Positions 35,292 to 42,936 of a stretch of DNA of 64,000 nt are shown piece by piece (within the stretch, counting starts at the first letter, position 1; each line of letters starts with the position of its first letter). The translations under genes were made by a program, and so were the position numbers. The notes below the pieces were generated by a model. That model saw nothing but the letters and a program-made list of their open reading frames with translations, was not told the DNA's origin and searched no databases. The stretch is from Nocardia sienata NBRC 100364 (GTDB taxonomy: Bacteria; Actinomycetota; Actinomycetes; Mycobacteriales; Mycobacteriaceae), in NCBI RefSeq assembly GCF_001613205.1, contig NZ_BDBX01000004.1, positions 248,001 through 312,000 on the forward strand, in the 5' to 3' direction.

Positions 35292-36163
35292 AACCCGCCG
35301 CCTTCGAATACCACGCGCCCGCCACCTCGGACGAGGCCGTGGCTCTGCTCGCCGCTCTCGGAGACGAAGCCAAGATCATCGCGGGCGGTCAGAGCCTGGT
35401 GCCGATGCTGGCGCTGCGGCTCGCCGTTTTCGACCATCTGGTCGACCTGCGGAAACTGGAGGAGTTACGGGGCGTCGAAACCCGCGGTGACACGGTGTGG
35501 ATCGGGGCGGGGACCACGCACGCCGCGGTCGGCCGCGACGCCGGGATCCGCAGCGACGTGCCACTGCTGCACCGGGCGACTCCGCTGATCGGCCATTTCC
35601 AGATCCGCAATCGCGGCACTATCGGCGGGGCGATCGCACACGCCGACGCCGCCGGCGAGTACCCGGCCGTGGCGCTCACTCTCGACGCGCGGATGCACAC
35701 CCTGTCCCCACGCGGGCAGCGCACGATTCCGGCCGCGAAGTATTTCACCGGTATGTGGAGCACAGCCATGGAAGCCGACGAACTGCTCACCGGGGTCACC
35801 TTCCCGGTGTGGCGGGGACGGACCGGTTTCGCGATCGAGGAGTTCACGCGCCGCGCGGGAGATTTCGCCATGGCGGGGGCGGTGGTCGCGGTGCGGCTCG
35901 ACGCCGATTCCCGGATCGAACAAGCCGCCCTGGGACTCATCGGCCTGGCGCCCACTCCGCTGCGGGCCACCGCGGCCGAGGCCGAGTTGATCGGCCGCCC
36001 GGCCGCCGCGGTCGACGCCGCCGAACTCGGACGTGCGGTGACCGCGGGGCTGAATTCGGTACCGGCCGATATCCACGGCTCCGCCGACTATCGGCGCCGG
36101 ATCGGGGCGGTCATGGTCGCGCGGGCCTGGCACCGCGCGGTAGAGGAGGCGAGCAATGACTGA
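35288..36163 (+). CDS. Molybdenum hydroxylase FAD subunit (CoxM-like)
   Basis: 291 residues. FAD-binding motifs are AGGQSLVPM (32-40) and TIGGAIAHAD (111-120), both standard for the CoxM/CutM group; a C-terminal CO_deh_flav-like domain follows with RAGDFAMAGAVVAV. It passes electrons from the Fe-S subunit to an acceptor. Its ATG overlaps the large subunit stop and its end overlaps the small subunit start by eight bases, so all three are translated together. Confidence 0.92.
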   Translation: MKPAAFEYHAPATSDEAVALLAALGDEAKIIAGGQSLVPMLALRLAVFDHLVDLRKLEELRGVETRGDTVWIGAGTTHAAVGRDAGIRSDVPLLHRATPLIGHFQIRNRGTIGGAIAHADAAGEYPAVALTLDARMHTLSPRGQRTIPAAKYFTGMWSTAMEADELLTGVTFPVWRGRTGFAIEEFTRRAGDFAMAGAVVAVRLDADSRIEQAALGLIGLAPTPLRATAAEAELIGRPAAAVDAAELGRAVTAGLNSVPADIHGSADYRRRIGAVMVARAWHRAVEEASND

Positions 36164-36686
36164 TATCGAGATCTCGGTGGTCGTGAACGGGGCGAAGCGC
36201 CGCGACCGGATACCCCCGCGCCGCACCCTGGCCGACTATCTCCGGGAGACCTGCGGCCTCACCGGCACCCACCTGGGTTGCGAACACGGTGTCTGCGGCG
36301 CCTGTTCGGTACTGCTCGACGGGGCGGCGGTGCGCGCGTGCCTGGTCTTCGCGGTCCAGGCCGACGGGGCCGAGGTGACCACCGTGGAGGGCCTGGCCGA
36401 TCCCGACGGCGCCCTCTCCCCCGTCCAGCAGGCCTTCCGCGACCACCACGGCCTCCAGTGCGGTTTCTGCACACCCGGTTTCGTCGTCTCCGCGACCGCA
36501 TTCCTGCGGGAGACACCCGATCCAGGCGATGACGAGATCCGGGAAGCACTGTCCGGCAACATCTGTCGCTGCACCGGATACCAGGGCATCATCCGCGCCG
36601 TACGCGACGCCGCCACCGCCCTCGGTACCGAAGCACCCGCGACCCTGCAGACCAGAGCCGGCACCGACGCCAAGGACCGCGTATGA
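36156..36686 (+). CDS. Molybdenum hydroxylase 2Fe-2S subunit (CoxS-like)
   Basis: 176 residues. The plant-type cluster uses Cys42, 47, 50 and 62 (GCEHGVCGACSVLLDG), and the second cluster uses Cys102, 105, 137 and 139 (QCGFCTPGF, ICRCTGY). It wires electrons from the molybdenum site to FAD. The spacing is that of a full-length subunit, and eight bases overlap with the FAD-subunit gene. The last codons overlap the CoxG-like start (ATGA). Confidence 0.94.
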   Translation: MTDIEISVVVNGAKRRDRIPPRRTLADYLRETCGLTGTHLGCEHGVCGACSVLLDGAAVRACLVFAVQADGAEVTTVEGLADPDGALSPVQQAFRDHHGLQCGFCTPGFVVSATAFLRETPDPGDDEIREALSGNICRCTGYQGIIRAVRDAATALGTEAPATLQTRAGTDAKDRV

Positions 36687-37354
36687 AACTCGAGAACACC
36701 TTCCAGATCCCCGTCCCTGCCGCGGATGCCTGGCCCGTACTACTGGATCTGGAGCGGATCGCCCCCTGTGTACCCGGCGCCGTCCTCACCTCCCGCGACG
36801 GCGACGATTTCCACGGCAAGATCAAGGTCAAACTGGGTCCGGTGGGGCTCACCTACAACGGCGTCATCAAGGTGGTCTCCCAGGACGAATCCGCCAAGGT
36901 CGCGATACTCGAGGGCGGCGGCCGCGAGACCCGCGGCAACGGCACCGCCAAGGCCGTGATCACCTGCCGGCTGGTCGAATCGGACGGGATCACCGACGTA
37001 TTCGTCGATACCGATCTGGCGATCACCGGTAAACCGGCCCAGTTCGGTCGCGGTGCCCTCGCCGATGTGGCGGGCAGCCTCATCGGTACCTTCGCCGACA
37101 ATCTCGCCGCCGAGATCACCGCCGCCGCGCCGGGCAACGGGCAGGCCGCGGCGTCCACCCCCGCGACATCCGAAGAAGCCGCACCGGAGCCGGGGCCCGC
37201 GCCGGTCACCCGCATCGCGCCCCGCCGGTCCGCCGAACCCATCGATCTGATGGCCGCCGCCGGGGTCACCGCCGAGCGGCAACTGCTACTGGGCCTGGGC
37301 GCGGCGGTGGTGGTCCTCCTGCTGCTGCTCGTCCGGCGCCGCCGCCCCGCATGA
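36683..37354 (+). CDS. CoxG-like SRPBCC protein with C-terminal membrane anchor
   Basis: 223 residues. The SRPBCC/CoxG fold covers 1-150, with FHGKIKVKLGPVGLTYNG in the middle. A Pro/Ala linker leads to one hydrophobic helix near 195-217 ending in RRRRPA, so the helix is a tail anchor. In carboxydotrophs CoxG binds the hydroxylase to the inner membrane; the same role fits here and would connect the enzyme to the respiratory chain. It is the last gene of the operon, with no gap from the Fe-S subunit. Confidence 0.88.
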   Translation: MKLENTFQIPVPAADAWPVLLDLERIAPCVPGAVLTSRDGDDFHGKIKVKLGPVGLTYNGVIKVVSQDESAKVAILEGGGRETRGNGTAKAVITCRLVESDGITDVFVDTDLAITGKPAQFGRGALADVAGSLIGTFADNLAAEITAAAPGNGQAAASTPATSEEAAPEPGPAPVTRIAPRRSAEPIDLMAAAGVTAERQLLLGLGAAVVVLLLLLVRRRRPA

Positions 37355-37421
37355 GGTCGCGGGGCCGATAAGTGTGGTCCGGCCGCTCCGGCGCGGCCAG
37401 GACGATGGCGTGAGCTCGCCA

Positions 37422-37466
37422 CCGGCGAGACCCGGCCCGGCGAGACCCGGCCCGGCGAGACCCGGC
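37422..37466. repeat. Three perfect 15 bp tandem repeats
   Basis: The unit CCGGCGAGACCCGGC occurs three times head to tail at 37422, 37437 and 37452. It lies in the gap between the CoxG-like gene and the SMR promoter. Confidence 0.85.
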
Positions 37467-37524
37467 CAGCCGGCGTGGGCGGCCGCGGGTGGCCGAAACA
37501 ACTACCGATCCATCGAACTCGGCA

Positions 37525-37560
37525 TTTGTGTACCTTTGTCCATGTACAAACGTACACAAA
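37525..37560. promoter_or_regulatory. 36 bp nested palindrome before the SMR-TetR operon
   Basis: Outer arms TTTGTGTAC (37525-37533) and GTACACAAA (37552-37560) match perfectly; inner arms TTTGT and ACAAA match as well. Only the central CCATGT breaks symmetry. It ends 14 bases before the SMR ATG and is probably the operator of the operon's own TetR protein. Confidence 0.7.
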
Positions 37561-37574
37561 TGGAGGGATCGGTC

Positions 37575-37898
37575 ATGTCGCTGGCACTGCTCGGGGCGGC
37601 CATCGTCGCGGAACTCGTGGGCACCAGCCTGCTCAAGGCCACGGAGGGCTTCACCAGGCTGTGGCCCACGGTCGCCTCGCTGTCCGCCTACGCGCTCGCC
37701 TTCGTCCTGCTCGCCCAGGCCATTGCGCGCGGGATGAACGTGGGCTTCGCCTACGCGGTGTGGTCCGGCCTGGGCACCACCCTGATCGTCATCATCGGTG
37801 CGCTGTTCCTCGGTGAATCGCTCAGTGCCGCCAAGATCGCCGGGGTCGCCCTGGTAGTCGCCGGAGTGGTCACCCTCAATCTCGCGGGCGCCCATTGA
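37575..37898 (+). CDS. Small multidrug resistance (SMR) family transporter
   Basis: 107 residues from ATG 37575, preceded by GGAGGGA. Four hydrophobic helices are evident, and the essential Glu13 of the first helix (AAIVAELVGTSLLK) corresponds to Glu14 of EmrE. AYAVWSGLGTTLIVIIGALFLGE fits the third and fourth helices. It exchanges protons for cationic drugs or guanidinium. It overlaps the TetR gene by four bases (TTGA), and the pair lies under a nested palindrome. Confidence 0.93.
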   Translation: MSLALLGAAIVAELVGTSLLKATEGFTRLWPTVASLSAYALAFVLLAQAIARGMNVGFAYAVWSGLGTTLIVIIGALFLGESLSAAKIAGVALVVAGVVTLNLAGAH

Positions 37899-38446
37899 CC
37901 CCCCGCGACCCGCATCGCCGCCAGCGCATCCTCGACGCCGCCCGTGCCCTGATACCGGTACACGGGATCGCCGGCCTCACCCACCGCCTGGTCGCCGCGG
38001 AGGCGGGGGTGCCGGTCGGCTCGACGACCTACTACTTCGCCGATCTGGCCGACCTCACCGAGGCCGCGCTCGCGGATACCGCGGCGGCCACCCGCGAGGC
38101 ACTCCGGGGTTGGTCGGCGGCGCTCGACGGCAGCGAAGACCTGCCCGCGACCCTGGCCGCGCTCACCGCGGACTATCTGGCCCGGCCCGAGCAGCTGCTC
38201 ACTGTGAACGAGCTCTACCTCGCCGCGGCCCGGCTCCCCGAACTACGTCCGCTGGCGCGGGTCTGGTTCGACGGCCTCGTCGATATCCTCACCCCCCATA
38301 CCGGGCTCGTCGCCGCTCGTGCCGTCGCGATCTACCTCGACGGCGCTCTGCTACACGCGCTGACGGCCGAAGCGGCCGTGGATGCCGCCGCGCTCACCGC
38401 GCCGATCGCCGCACTCACCGGACTCTCCCCGGAGACCGCTCACTGA
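37895..38446 (+). CDS. TetR-family repressor of the SMR operon
   Basis: 183 residues from a TTG that overlaps the SMR stop. The HTH (8-50) has the recognition region VPVGSTTYYFADLADL, and the C-terminal domain is short with LARPEQLLTVNELYLAAARLPEL. Being co-transcribed with the pump and placed behind a 36 bp dyad fits self-regulation by pump substrate. TTG start and four-base overlap suggest low, coupled translation. Confidence 0.9.
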   Translation: MTPRDPHRRQRILDAARALIPVHGIAGLTHRLVAAEAGVPVGSTTYYFADLADLTEAALADTAAATREALRGWSAALDGSEDLPATLAALTADYLARPEQLLTVNELYLAAARLPELRPLARVWFDGLVDILTPHTGLVAARAVAIYLDGALLHALTAEAAVDAAALTAPIAALTGLSPETAH

Positions 38447-38768
38447 TCCGCGCGCGGCTCGGGGTTCCGTACAGCGCACGTTGCGTACGACTCGAGGTTC
38501 CGCAGCTCGCAGTTCCGTACAGTCCGCAGTTCCGTACGGCGTCGGGGGCGCCGTGGACCGGTGACGCCCTGGGAGCGCGACGCACACGGTATAGCCGACG
38601 GCTCGGCACACAGCGCGGCGGCAACAACGAGTCCAGCCGCCGGCAGCATCCGCCCCGAACGGCCGCCCTCCGGTCACGCTGCCCGGCGTGCTCGCCAGGG
38701 GCGCCGTGAGTCCCCGTGGGACCGAGGGTCCGGCGCGCGCGTGGACGCACCCGCCGGACCGCCCGGAA
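38447..38768. other. Gene-free stretch with short GTTCCGTAC repeats
   Basis: GTTCCGTAC (or GTTCCGCAG) recurs near 38464, 38493, 38510 and 38527, the last two 17 bases apart. No convincing gene is present. The right half holds GC-rich sequence before the end of the DUF305 gene. Confidence 0.5.
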
Positions 38769-39380
38769 TCAGCCGTTCAGCAGTGCCTGCATCTGCCGGA
38801 TCTCGGCCTGCTGGGCATCGATGATCTGCTGCGCCAGCGCCTTGGCGTCGGGGTAGGCACCCTCGGCCAGTTCGGTACCGGCCATCTGGACCGCGCCCTC
38901 GTGGTGGGCGATCATCATGGTCAGCCACATCCGGTCGAATTCCGGACCCCGGGCCGCCTCGAGCTGCACCATCTGCTCGTGGGTCATCATGCCCGGCATA
39001 CTTCCGTGCTCCATTCCGCCGTGCCCACTGCCTTCGGGTACCGCGACGCCCCAGTCCCGCAGCCACCCGGTCATGGTGGTGATCTCCGGGTCCTGCGCCT
39101 GCTGGATACGCGCGGCCAGATCGATCACCGCCGGATCGCTCGAACGGGACGGCACCAGCGCGGCCATCTCCACGGCTTGGCGATGATGCGGGATCATCTC
39201 CTCGGCGAAACGGATATCTGCCTGGTTGTGGTCACCGGCCACCTGCTCGGTCGTTGTACCGGTGACGACCGGCGCCGAGGTCGCCGGGGCGGTGCTGTCG
39301 TCACCGTTGCCGCATCCGGCCAGGACGACCGCGGTGGCGAGAATGGCGAGCGCGGTCCCGGTGTGTGGTTTTCCGATCAT
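38769..39380 (-). CDS. DUF305 lipoprotein
   Basis: 203 residues; ATG at 39380 follows AGGAGCAA. The signal peptide ends in a lipobox VLAGC (Cys23). The DUF305 domain (about 55-203) is a helical bundle with two metal-like motifs, MIPHHRQAVEMA and MIAHHEGAVQMA, plus a Met/His-rich loop HGGMEHGSMPGMM. The His and Met pairs suggest binding of copper, the usual context of this family. It sits outside the membrane. It follows a DUF6153 gene that often accompanies it. Confidence 0.88.
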   Translation of the reverse strand: MIGKPHTGTALAILATAVVLAGCGNGDDSTAPATSAPVVTGTTTEQVAGDHNQADIRFAEEMIPHHRQAVEMAALVPSRSSDPAVIDLAARIQQAQDPEITTMTGWLRDWGVAVPEGSGHGGMEHGSMPGMMTHEQMVQLEAARGPEFDRMWLTMMIAHHEGAVQMAGTELAEGAYPDAKALAQQIIDAQQAEIRQMQALLNG

Positions 39381-39462
39381 TGGTTGCTCCTGAGAGTTCG
39401 GGTGTGTTGCGTGCGTCGAAGCAGCGCCGCGACTCGGAGAAACCGGGTCCGGCGGGCGTCGA

Positions 39463-39924
39463 TCACAGCCGCAACACGCCCAGGACTGCCAGGCGCTGCG
39501 ATATCGGAACAGGCGGCGGCCGGGCCACGGCGCGCGGCCGTAGCGCGACCGCGCGCATCGGTTCCCCCGCGAACAGGTACCGCCGCAGCGCGTCGAAGAT
39601 CAGTACCGAGGCCAGCGCCGCCACCAGGACGGCCAGGCACAGATGCAGCAGATCGTGGCCCGCGTCGTGATCCGCCGGGGCGTCGTCGCGCGGCGCCTGC
39701 GCGAGCACCCCGGACGGCGCCGGACAGCAGGACCGCGCCGGCTCCGGCCGCGCCCGCCCTGGATCCGGGGCGGGCGACGCCGAAACGAGCGCATGGGAGC
39801 CGGGCACCGGATGGTGCGTCACACCGCCGGCTCGGGCGGGCAGGTGGTGCATACCCGAAACAGCCACCGCCAGCACGACCGGTAGCAACCAGCGCACCAA
39901 CGTGCCCGCGAGACCGGAGTACAC
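39463..39924 (-). CDS. DUF6153-type small membrane protein
   Basis: 153 residues from a GTG at 39924. An N-terminal membrane helix (LVRWLLPVVLAVAVSGMHHL) and a second one near HDLLHLCLAVLVAALASVL are seen, with a Cys-Cys pair and His between them. The HDLLHLCLAVL block and overall plan match DUF6153, small proteins often found beside DUF305 lipoproteins and copper genes. Role unknown; metal handling is inferred from His, Met and Cys content and from the neighbour. Confidence 0.65.
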   Translation of the reverse strand: MYSGLAGTLVRWLLPVVLAVAVSGMHHLPARAGGVTHHPVPGSHALVSASPAPDPGRARPEPARSCCPAPSGVLAQAPRDDAPADHDAGHDLLHLCLAVLVAALASVLIFDALRRYLFAGEPMRAVALRPRAVARPPPVPISQRLAVLGVLRL

Positions 39925-40049
39925 AGCCCGAATCTAACACCGCGCCGCCGGGCGGGCCCCCACCGCTCGCTCTCACCGCACCGCGCTCCTCGACGGAGCC
40001 GCCGATGCGTCCGAGGAACCCTCGCCCGGACGGCGGAACTCGGCGGGCG

Positions 40050-40361
40050 CTAGCCCATGATCGCGTTCATGATCGTTCCCGCGCTGGTCGCCACCGCGCC
40101 GCCGGCCATGGCGCCCGCGATCTGCTTCGGCGCCGTCAGCGGACCGCCGTTCCATTTCTCCCAGGCGAGCCTGCTGCCGCCGAAGACTATCGAGGTGACA
40201 CCGGACAACAGGACGAACCAGGTGAGGTACCTGGTCATCTGGACGACCTTGTCCGACAGCGGGGGCGCTTCCGGGCTGGGATCGCCCAGCTGGGCGAGTA
40301 CGGCGTAGTGGTCGTGCAGTGCCGGAAGACCGTCGTGCAGTGCGGTGAGGATCGTGCTCAT
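40050..40361 (-). CDS. Small two-helix membrane protein, unknown
   Basis: 103 residues. Two hydrophobic helices lie at about 43-62 (TRYLTWFVLLSGVTSIVFGG) and 79-101 (QIAGAMAGGAVATSAGTIMN), and residue 1-40 is soluble. Its size and double-helix plan recall pilin-like subunits of conjugative secretion, but no such genes are near. I do not recognise it. It lies between DUF6153 and a long gene-free stretch. Confidence 0.6.
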   Translation of the reverse strand: MSTILTALHDGLPALHDHYAVLAQLGDPSPEAPPLSDKVVQMTRYLTWFVLLSGVTSIVFGGSRLAWEKWNGGPLTAPKQIAGAMAGGAVATSAGTIMNAIMG

Positions 40362-40878
40362 CTGGTCGTGCCCCTCTCGGATGCCGGTAGATGCGGTGGC
40401 GGCGAATGCCGATTCCGTAAAGCCGAACCCGACCGGTTATTGAAGCGCAAATCGGAGCACAATGGGGTGAGACTCACCGATTTTTTCTGGTCGGGCCGGT
40501 GAGCGGCGGCGTGTCGTATGCGCGACACGCGCATTCTGGAGTTCCCCGCTATCGATCGGCATCCGATTCCGCGGATCGGCCGGGCCGCTCCCCGCCTGTC
40601 ACCGAAGTGTCACAACACGGCCTCGACACGCCCGCCGTCCGGCGCGCTCTCCCGATGCCGGAGCGCTCCGCCGGACGGGGGCGCGGCGGAGCCGTACTCA
40701 CCCGAACACGAAGTACAGCGCGATCGCCACCGGCGGTAGAACCAGCTACTCGGCACCGTGCGCCGCGGCACGGTCGCCGACCGTGGCGGCGATCCGGTCG
40801 GCGGCCTACGCGGGTATCGCCGTCCTGTCGGGTCACGGCCCGCGGCAATCATCCTGCGCCGGGGCGGAAGGACCCGGA
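40362..40878. other. Gene-free stretch, possible decayed gene
   Basis: No intact gene stands out in 517 bases. On the minus strand a frame reading ADRIAATVGDRAAAHGAE, a stop, then LVLPPVAIALYFVFG and a stop is short but protein-like, so the remains of a small membrane protein are possible around 40700-40810. Confidence 0.35.
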
Positions 40879-41130
40879 TCAGGGCCGGGCGGCCGTCCGC
40901 ACACCGAGCAGTCCCATGAGATCGCCGAAGGTGCGGGCGGCGGCGACCTGCCGCTCGGGCAGCTCGAGCCCGTACTCCTTCTCGACCAGCACGATGATCG
41001 ACAGGACCGTCAGCGAATCCACGTCGAGATCGTCCAGCGTCGCCTCGGGCGGGATCTCGTCGAAGTCCAGAGCGCAATGTGTGTGCAGGAATTCCGCGAC
41101 ATAGTCCCGGATCGGCACGTTATCGGGCAT
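40879..41130 (-). CDS. Orphan acyl carrier protein
   Basis: 83 residues from ATG 41130, with GGAAAGG upstream. The 4'-phosphopantetheine site is Ser39 in DLDVDSLTVL, and the helix II region LEKEYGLEL-like block follows. No synthase, ligase or transferase is directly beside it, unlike type II FAS or PKS ACPs. Inverted repeats lie before it. The nearby alcohol dehydrogenase and DUF4334 gene may work with it, but I cannot show this. Confidence 0.88.
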   Translation of the reverse strand: MPDNVPIRDYVAEFLHTHCALDFDEIPPEATLDDLDVDSLTVLSIIVLVEKEYGLELPERQVAAARTFGDLMGLLGVRTAARP

Positions 41131-41225
41131 CGCGATCGACCTTTCCACTGTCCGCCACCGGCACGCCGAGCGAACGGCGCCGCTGTCCTGTCTCCGCAGC
41201 ATGGACTCCGGATACGACATCGGGA

Positions 41226-41275
41226 TGTTCGGTGTCCGAACGGTTTTGGTCGTGGAGATGTCCGGACACCGAACA
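41226..41275. promoter_or_regulatory. Inverted repeat before the orphan ACP gene
   Basis: TGTTCGGTGTCCG (41226-41238) and CGGACACCGAACA (41263-41275) form a perfect 13 bp dyad with 24 bases between. TGTCCGGACA at 41259-41268 is also self-complementary. It lies between the alcohol dehydrogenase stop and the ACP start, so it may be an operator or a terminator. Confidence 0.55.
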
Positions 41276-41286
41276 CGGACGGGTGA

Positions 41287-42375
41287 CTACCAGATGAGCA
41301 CCGGTTTGATCACCGCGCCCGCATGCTGGGCGGCGAGAGCCTTGCCGATCTCGGTGTAGGGGAAGCGGGTCACCAGCCGGTCCACCGGGAGCAGCCCGCG
41401 GGTGTGCAGATCGAGCAGGTGCGGGATGAAGGTGGCCGGTTCGGCGTCGCCTTCGAGGCAGCCGCGCACCGTTTTGCCGCTCAACACCAGATCGCGCACA
41501 TCGATCTGCGGGACCCCCGCGCCCAACCCGACCGCGACCACGGTGGCGCCGGTGCCCAGCGCCGCGAACGCGTCGGCCAGCACCTTCGGCGACCCGGTGG
41601 TGTCCAGGGCGTGCGTCGCACCGCCGCCGGTGAGTTCACCGATGGCGGCGACCGTATCGGCCGCGGCCGGATCCAGCACCTCGTCGGCACCCAGTTCCCG
41701 GGCGAGTTCCCGGCGGGCCGCCGCCGTTTCCACCACGACCGTCCGGACCCCGGCCACCGTGCGGGCGGCCAGCAGCGCCGCCGACCCCACCGCACCGGCG
41801 CCGTAGATCGCCAGCCAGGCCCCCGATTCCGGCCGCAACGCGTTCAGCACCGCGCCCGCGCCGGTCTGGAAGCCGCAGCCGAACGAGGCGGCGACGGCCA
41901 GGTCGGCCGCCGGGTCGACGACGATCGTATTGTCCGCGGTGGCCAGCGCGTACCCGGCGAAACTGGATTGACCGAAGAAACCGTCCCGTACCGGCCGGCC
42001 CGCGACCGTGATCCGCGGGCTGCGGTCCGGCCGGCGGCCGAAATGGTTGAGCGCGGTGGAATTCCGGCAGTAGGCCGGTCGGCCCGCCGCGCAGTTCGGG
42101 CAGGCGCCGCAGTGCCGGAAGGTGAGGACCACATGGTCGCCCGGCGCCACCGAGGTCACCGCCGGCCCGACCGATTCGACGATCCCGGCGCCTTCGTGGC
42201 CGAGCAGGACCGGCCGGTCCGGTTTGCCCACGGCCCGGTTGACCAGGTCGGTGTGACAGATACCGGCGGCGACGATACGCACCAGGATCTCGTCGTCGCG
42301 GGGCTCGTCGAGATCCACCGTCTCCACCGAGAACGGTGCCGCCGGATCGCGGGACAGGACCGCGGTCGTCTGCAT
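41287..42375 (-). CDS. Zinc-dependent alcohol dehydrogenase
   Basis: 362 residues from ATG 42375. The catalytic zinc ligands are Cys40 and His60-Glu61 (GICHTDL, GHEGAG) and a third Cys in ASFGCGFQTGAG; the structural zinc uses Cys89, 92, 95 and 103. NAD-binding GAGAVGS follows. The group resembles aryl-alcohol dehydrogenases and class III-like enzymes, which oxidise aromatic or primary alcohols. Its start is two bases past the DUF4334 stop, so the two are co-transcribed under the twin-operator promoter. Confidence 0.92.
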   Translation of the reverse strand: MQTTAVLSRDPAAPFSVETVDLDEPRDDEILVRIVAAGICHTDLVNRAVGKPDRPVLLGHEGAGIVESVGPAVTSVAPGDHVVLTFRHCGACPNCAAGRPAYCRNSTALNHFGRRPDRSPRITVAGRPVRDGFFGQSSFAGYALATADNTIVVDPAADLAVAASFGCGFQTGAGAVLNALRPESGAWLAIYGAGAVGSAALLAARTVAGVRTVVVETAAARRELARELGADEVLDPAAADTVAAIGELTGGGATHALDTTGSPKVLADAFAALGTGATVVAVGLGAGVPQIDVRDLVLSGKTVRGCLEGDAEPATFIPHLLDLHTRGLLPVDRLVTRFPYTEIGKALAAQHAGAVIKPVLIW

Positions 42376-42377
42376 CG

Positions 42378-42845
42378 CTACGCCCGTTCCAGCAGGAAGT
42401 AGAAGAACTGGCCGTCGGCGAGCACCAGCTCCGGGCGGCCGTTCATGATGCCCATCAGCGTGGTGTCGTCGAGCCATTTGAAGTGGTCGAATACGGCGCG
42501 GCCGTCGTAGACCATGGTGGCGGTCACCTCACCGCGGAATTCGATGTTCCACAGGGTCGCCTCGCCCTGGCCGAGTTCCACGTTGGAGAAGAGAGTGCCG
42601 TCCTCGGCACGGCAGATGAGCGGTTTGGCGTCGTCGAGCGAATGGAAGGTCTTGCCGTACCAGCGGCTCTTGGGCAGTGCCCGGCACAGCGGATGGCCGG
42701 TCTGGAAGGCGTCACCGCGCCACTGGCCGAGGATTTCCTCGGCGCGGGCGGGCCGCAACCGCCCCCACAGATCGTCGAGCTCCGCCACCGAAACGCCCTC
42801 GGTCAGCTCCCGCAGTTGCTGCCACCGTGGTTTCTCCGCGCTCAT
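42378..42845 (-). CDS. DUF4334 / GXWXG-motif protein
   Basis: 155 residues from ATG 42845. The GXWXG motif appears as ILGQWRGDAF, and the C-terminal DUF4334 region runs through YDGRAVFDHFKWLDDTTLMGIMNGR. No enzymatic function is known; it looks like a beta-barrel ligand binder. First gene of a two-gene operon with the alcohol dehydrogenase, divergent from a TetR regulator across two identical operators. Confidence 0.85.
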   Translation of the reverse strand: MSAEKPRWQQLRELTEGVSVAELDDLWGRLRPARAEEILGQWRGDAFQTGHPLCRALPKSRWYGKTFHSLDDAKPLICRAEDGTLFSNVELGQGEATLWNIEFRGEVTATMVYDGRAVFDHFKWLDDTTLMGIMNGRPELVLADGQFFYFLLERA

Positions 42846-42869
42846 ATCTGTCCCATCGACTGGATTCGG

Positions 42870-42921
42870 CGAACCATCTGGTTCGGCAACGACGATAGTT
42901 CCGAACCATCTGGTTCGGCAA
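42870..42921. promoter_or_regulatory. Twin TetR-type operators
   Basis: CGAACCATCTGGTTCGGCAA occurs twice, at 42870-42889 and 42902-42921, 32 bases (about three turns) apart. Each copy holds the palindrome CGAACCA-TC-TGGTTCG. They lie between the DUF4334 start and the TetR start. Confidence 0.82.
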
Positions 42922-42936
42922 GATAGGATTCGAGGT

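Noticed and set aside
32955..37354. True carbon monoxide dehydrogenase operon
   Set aside because: Large subunit lacks the form I AYxCSFR motif and its Cys.
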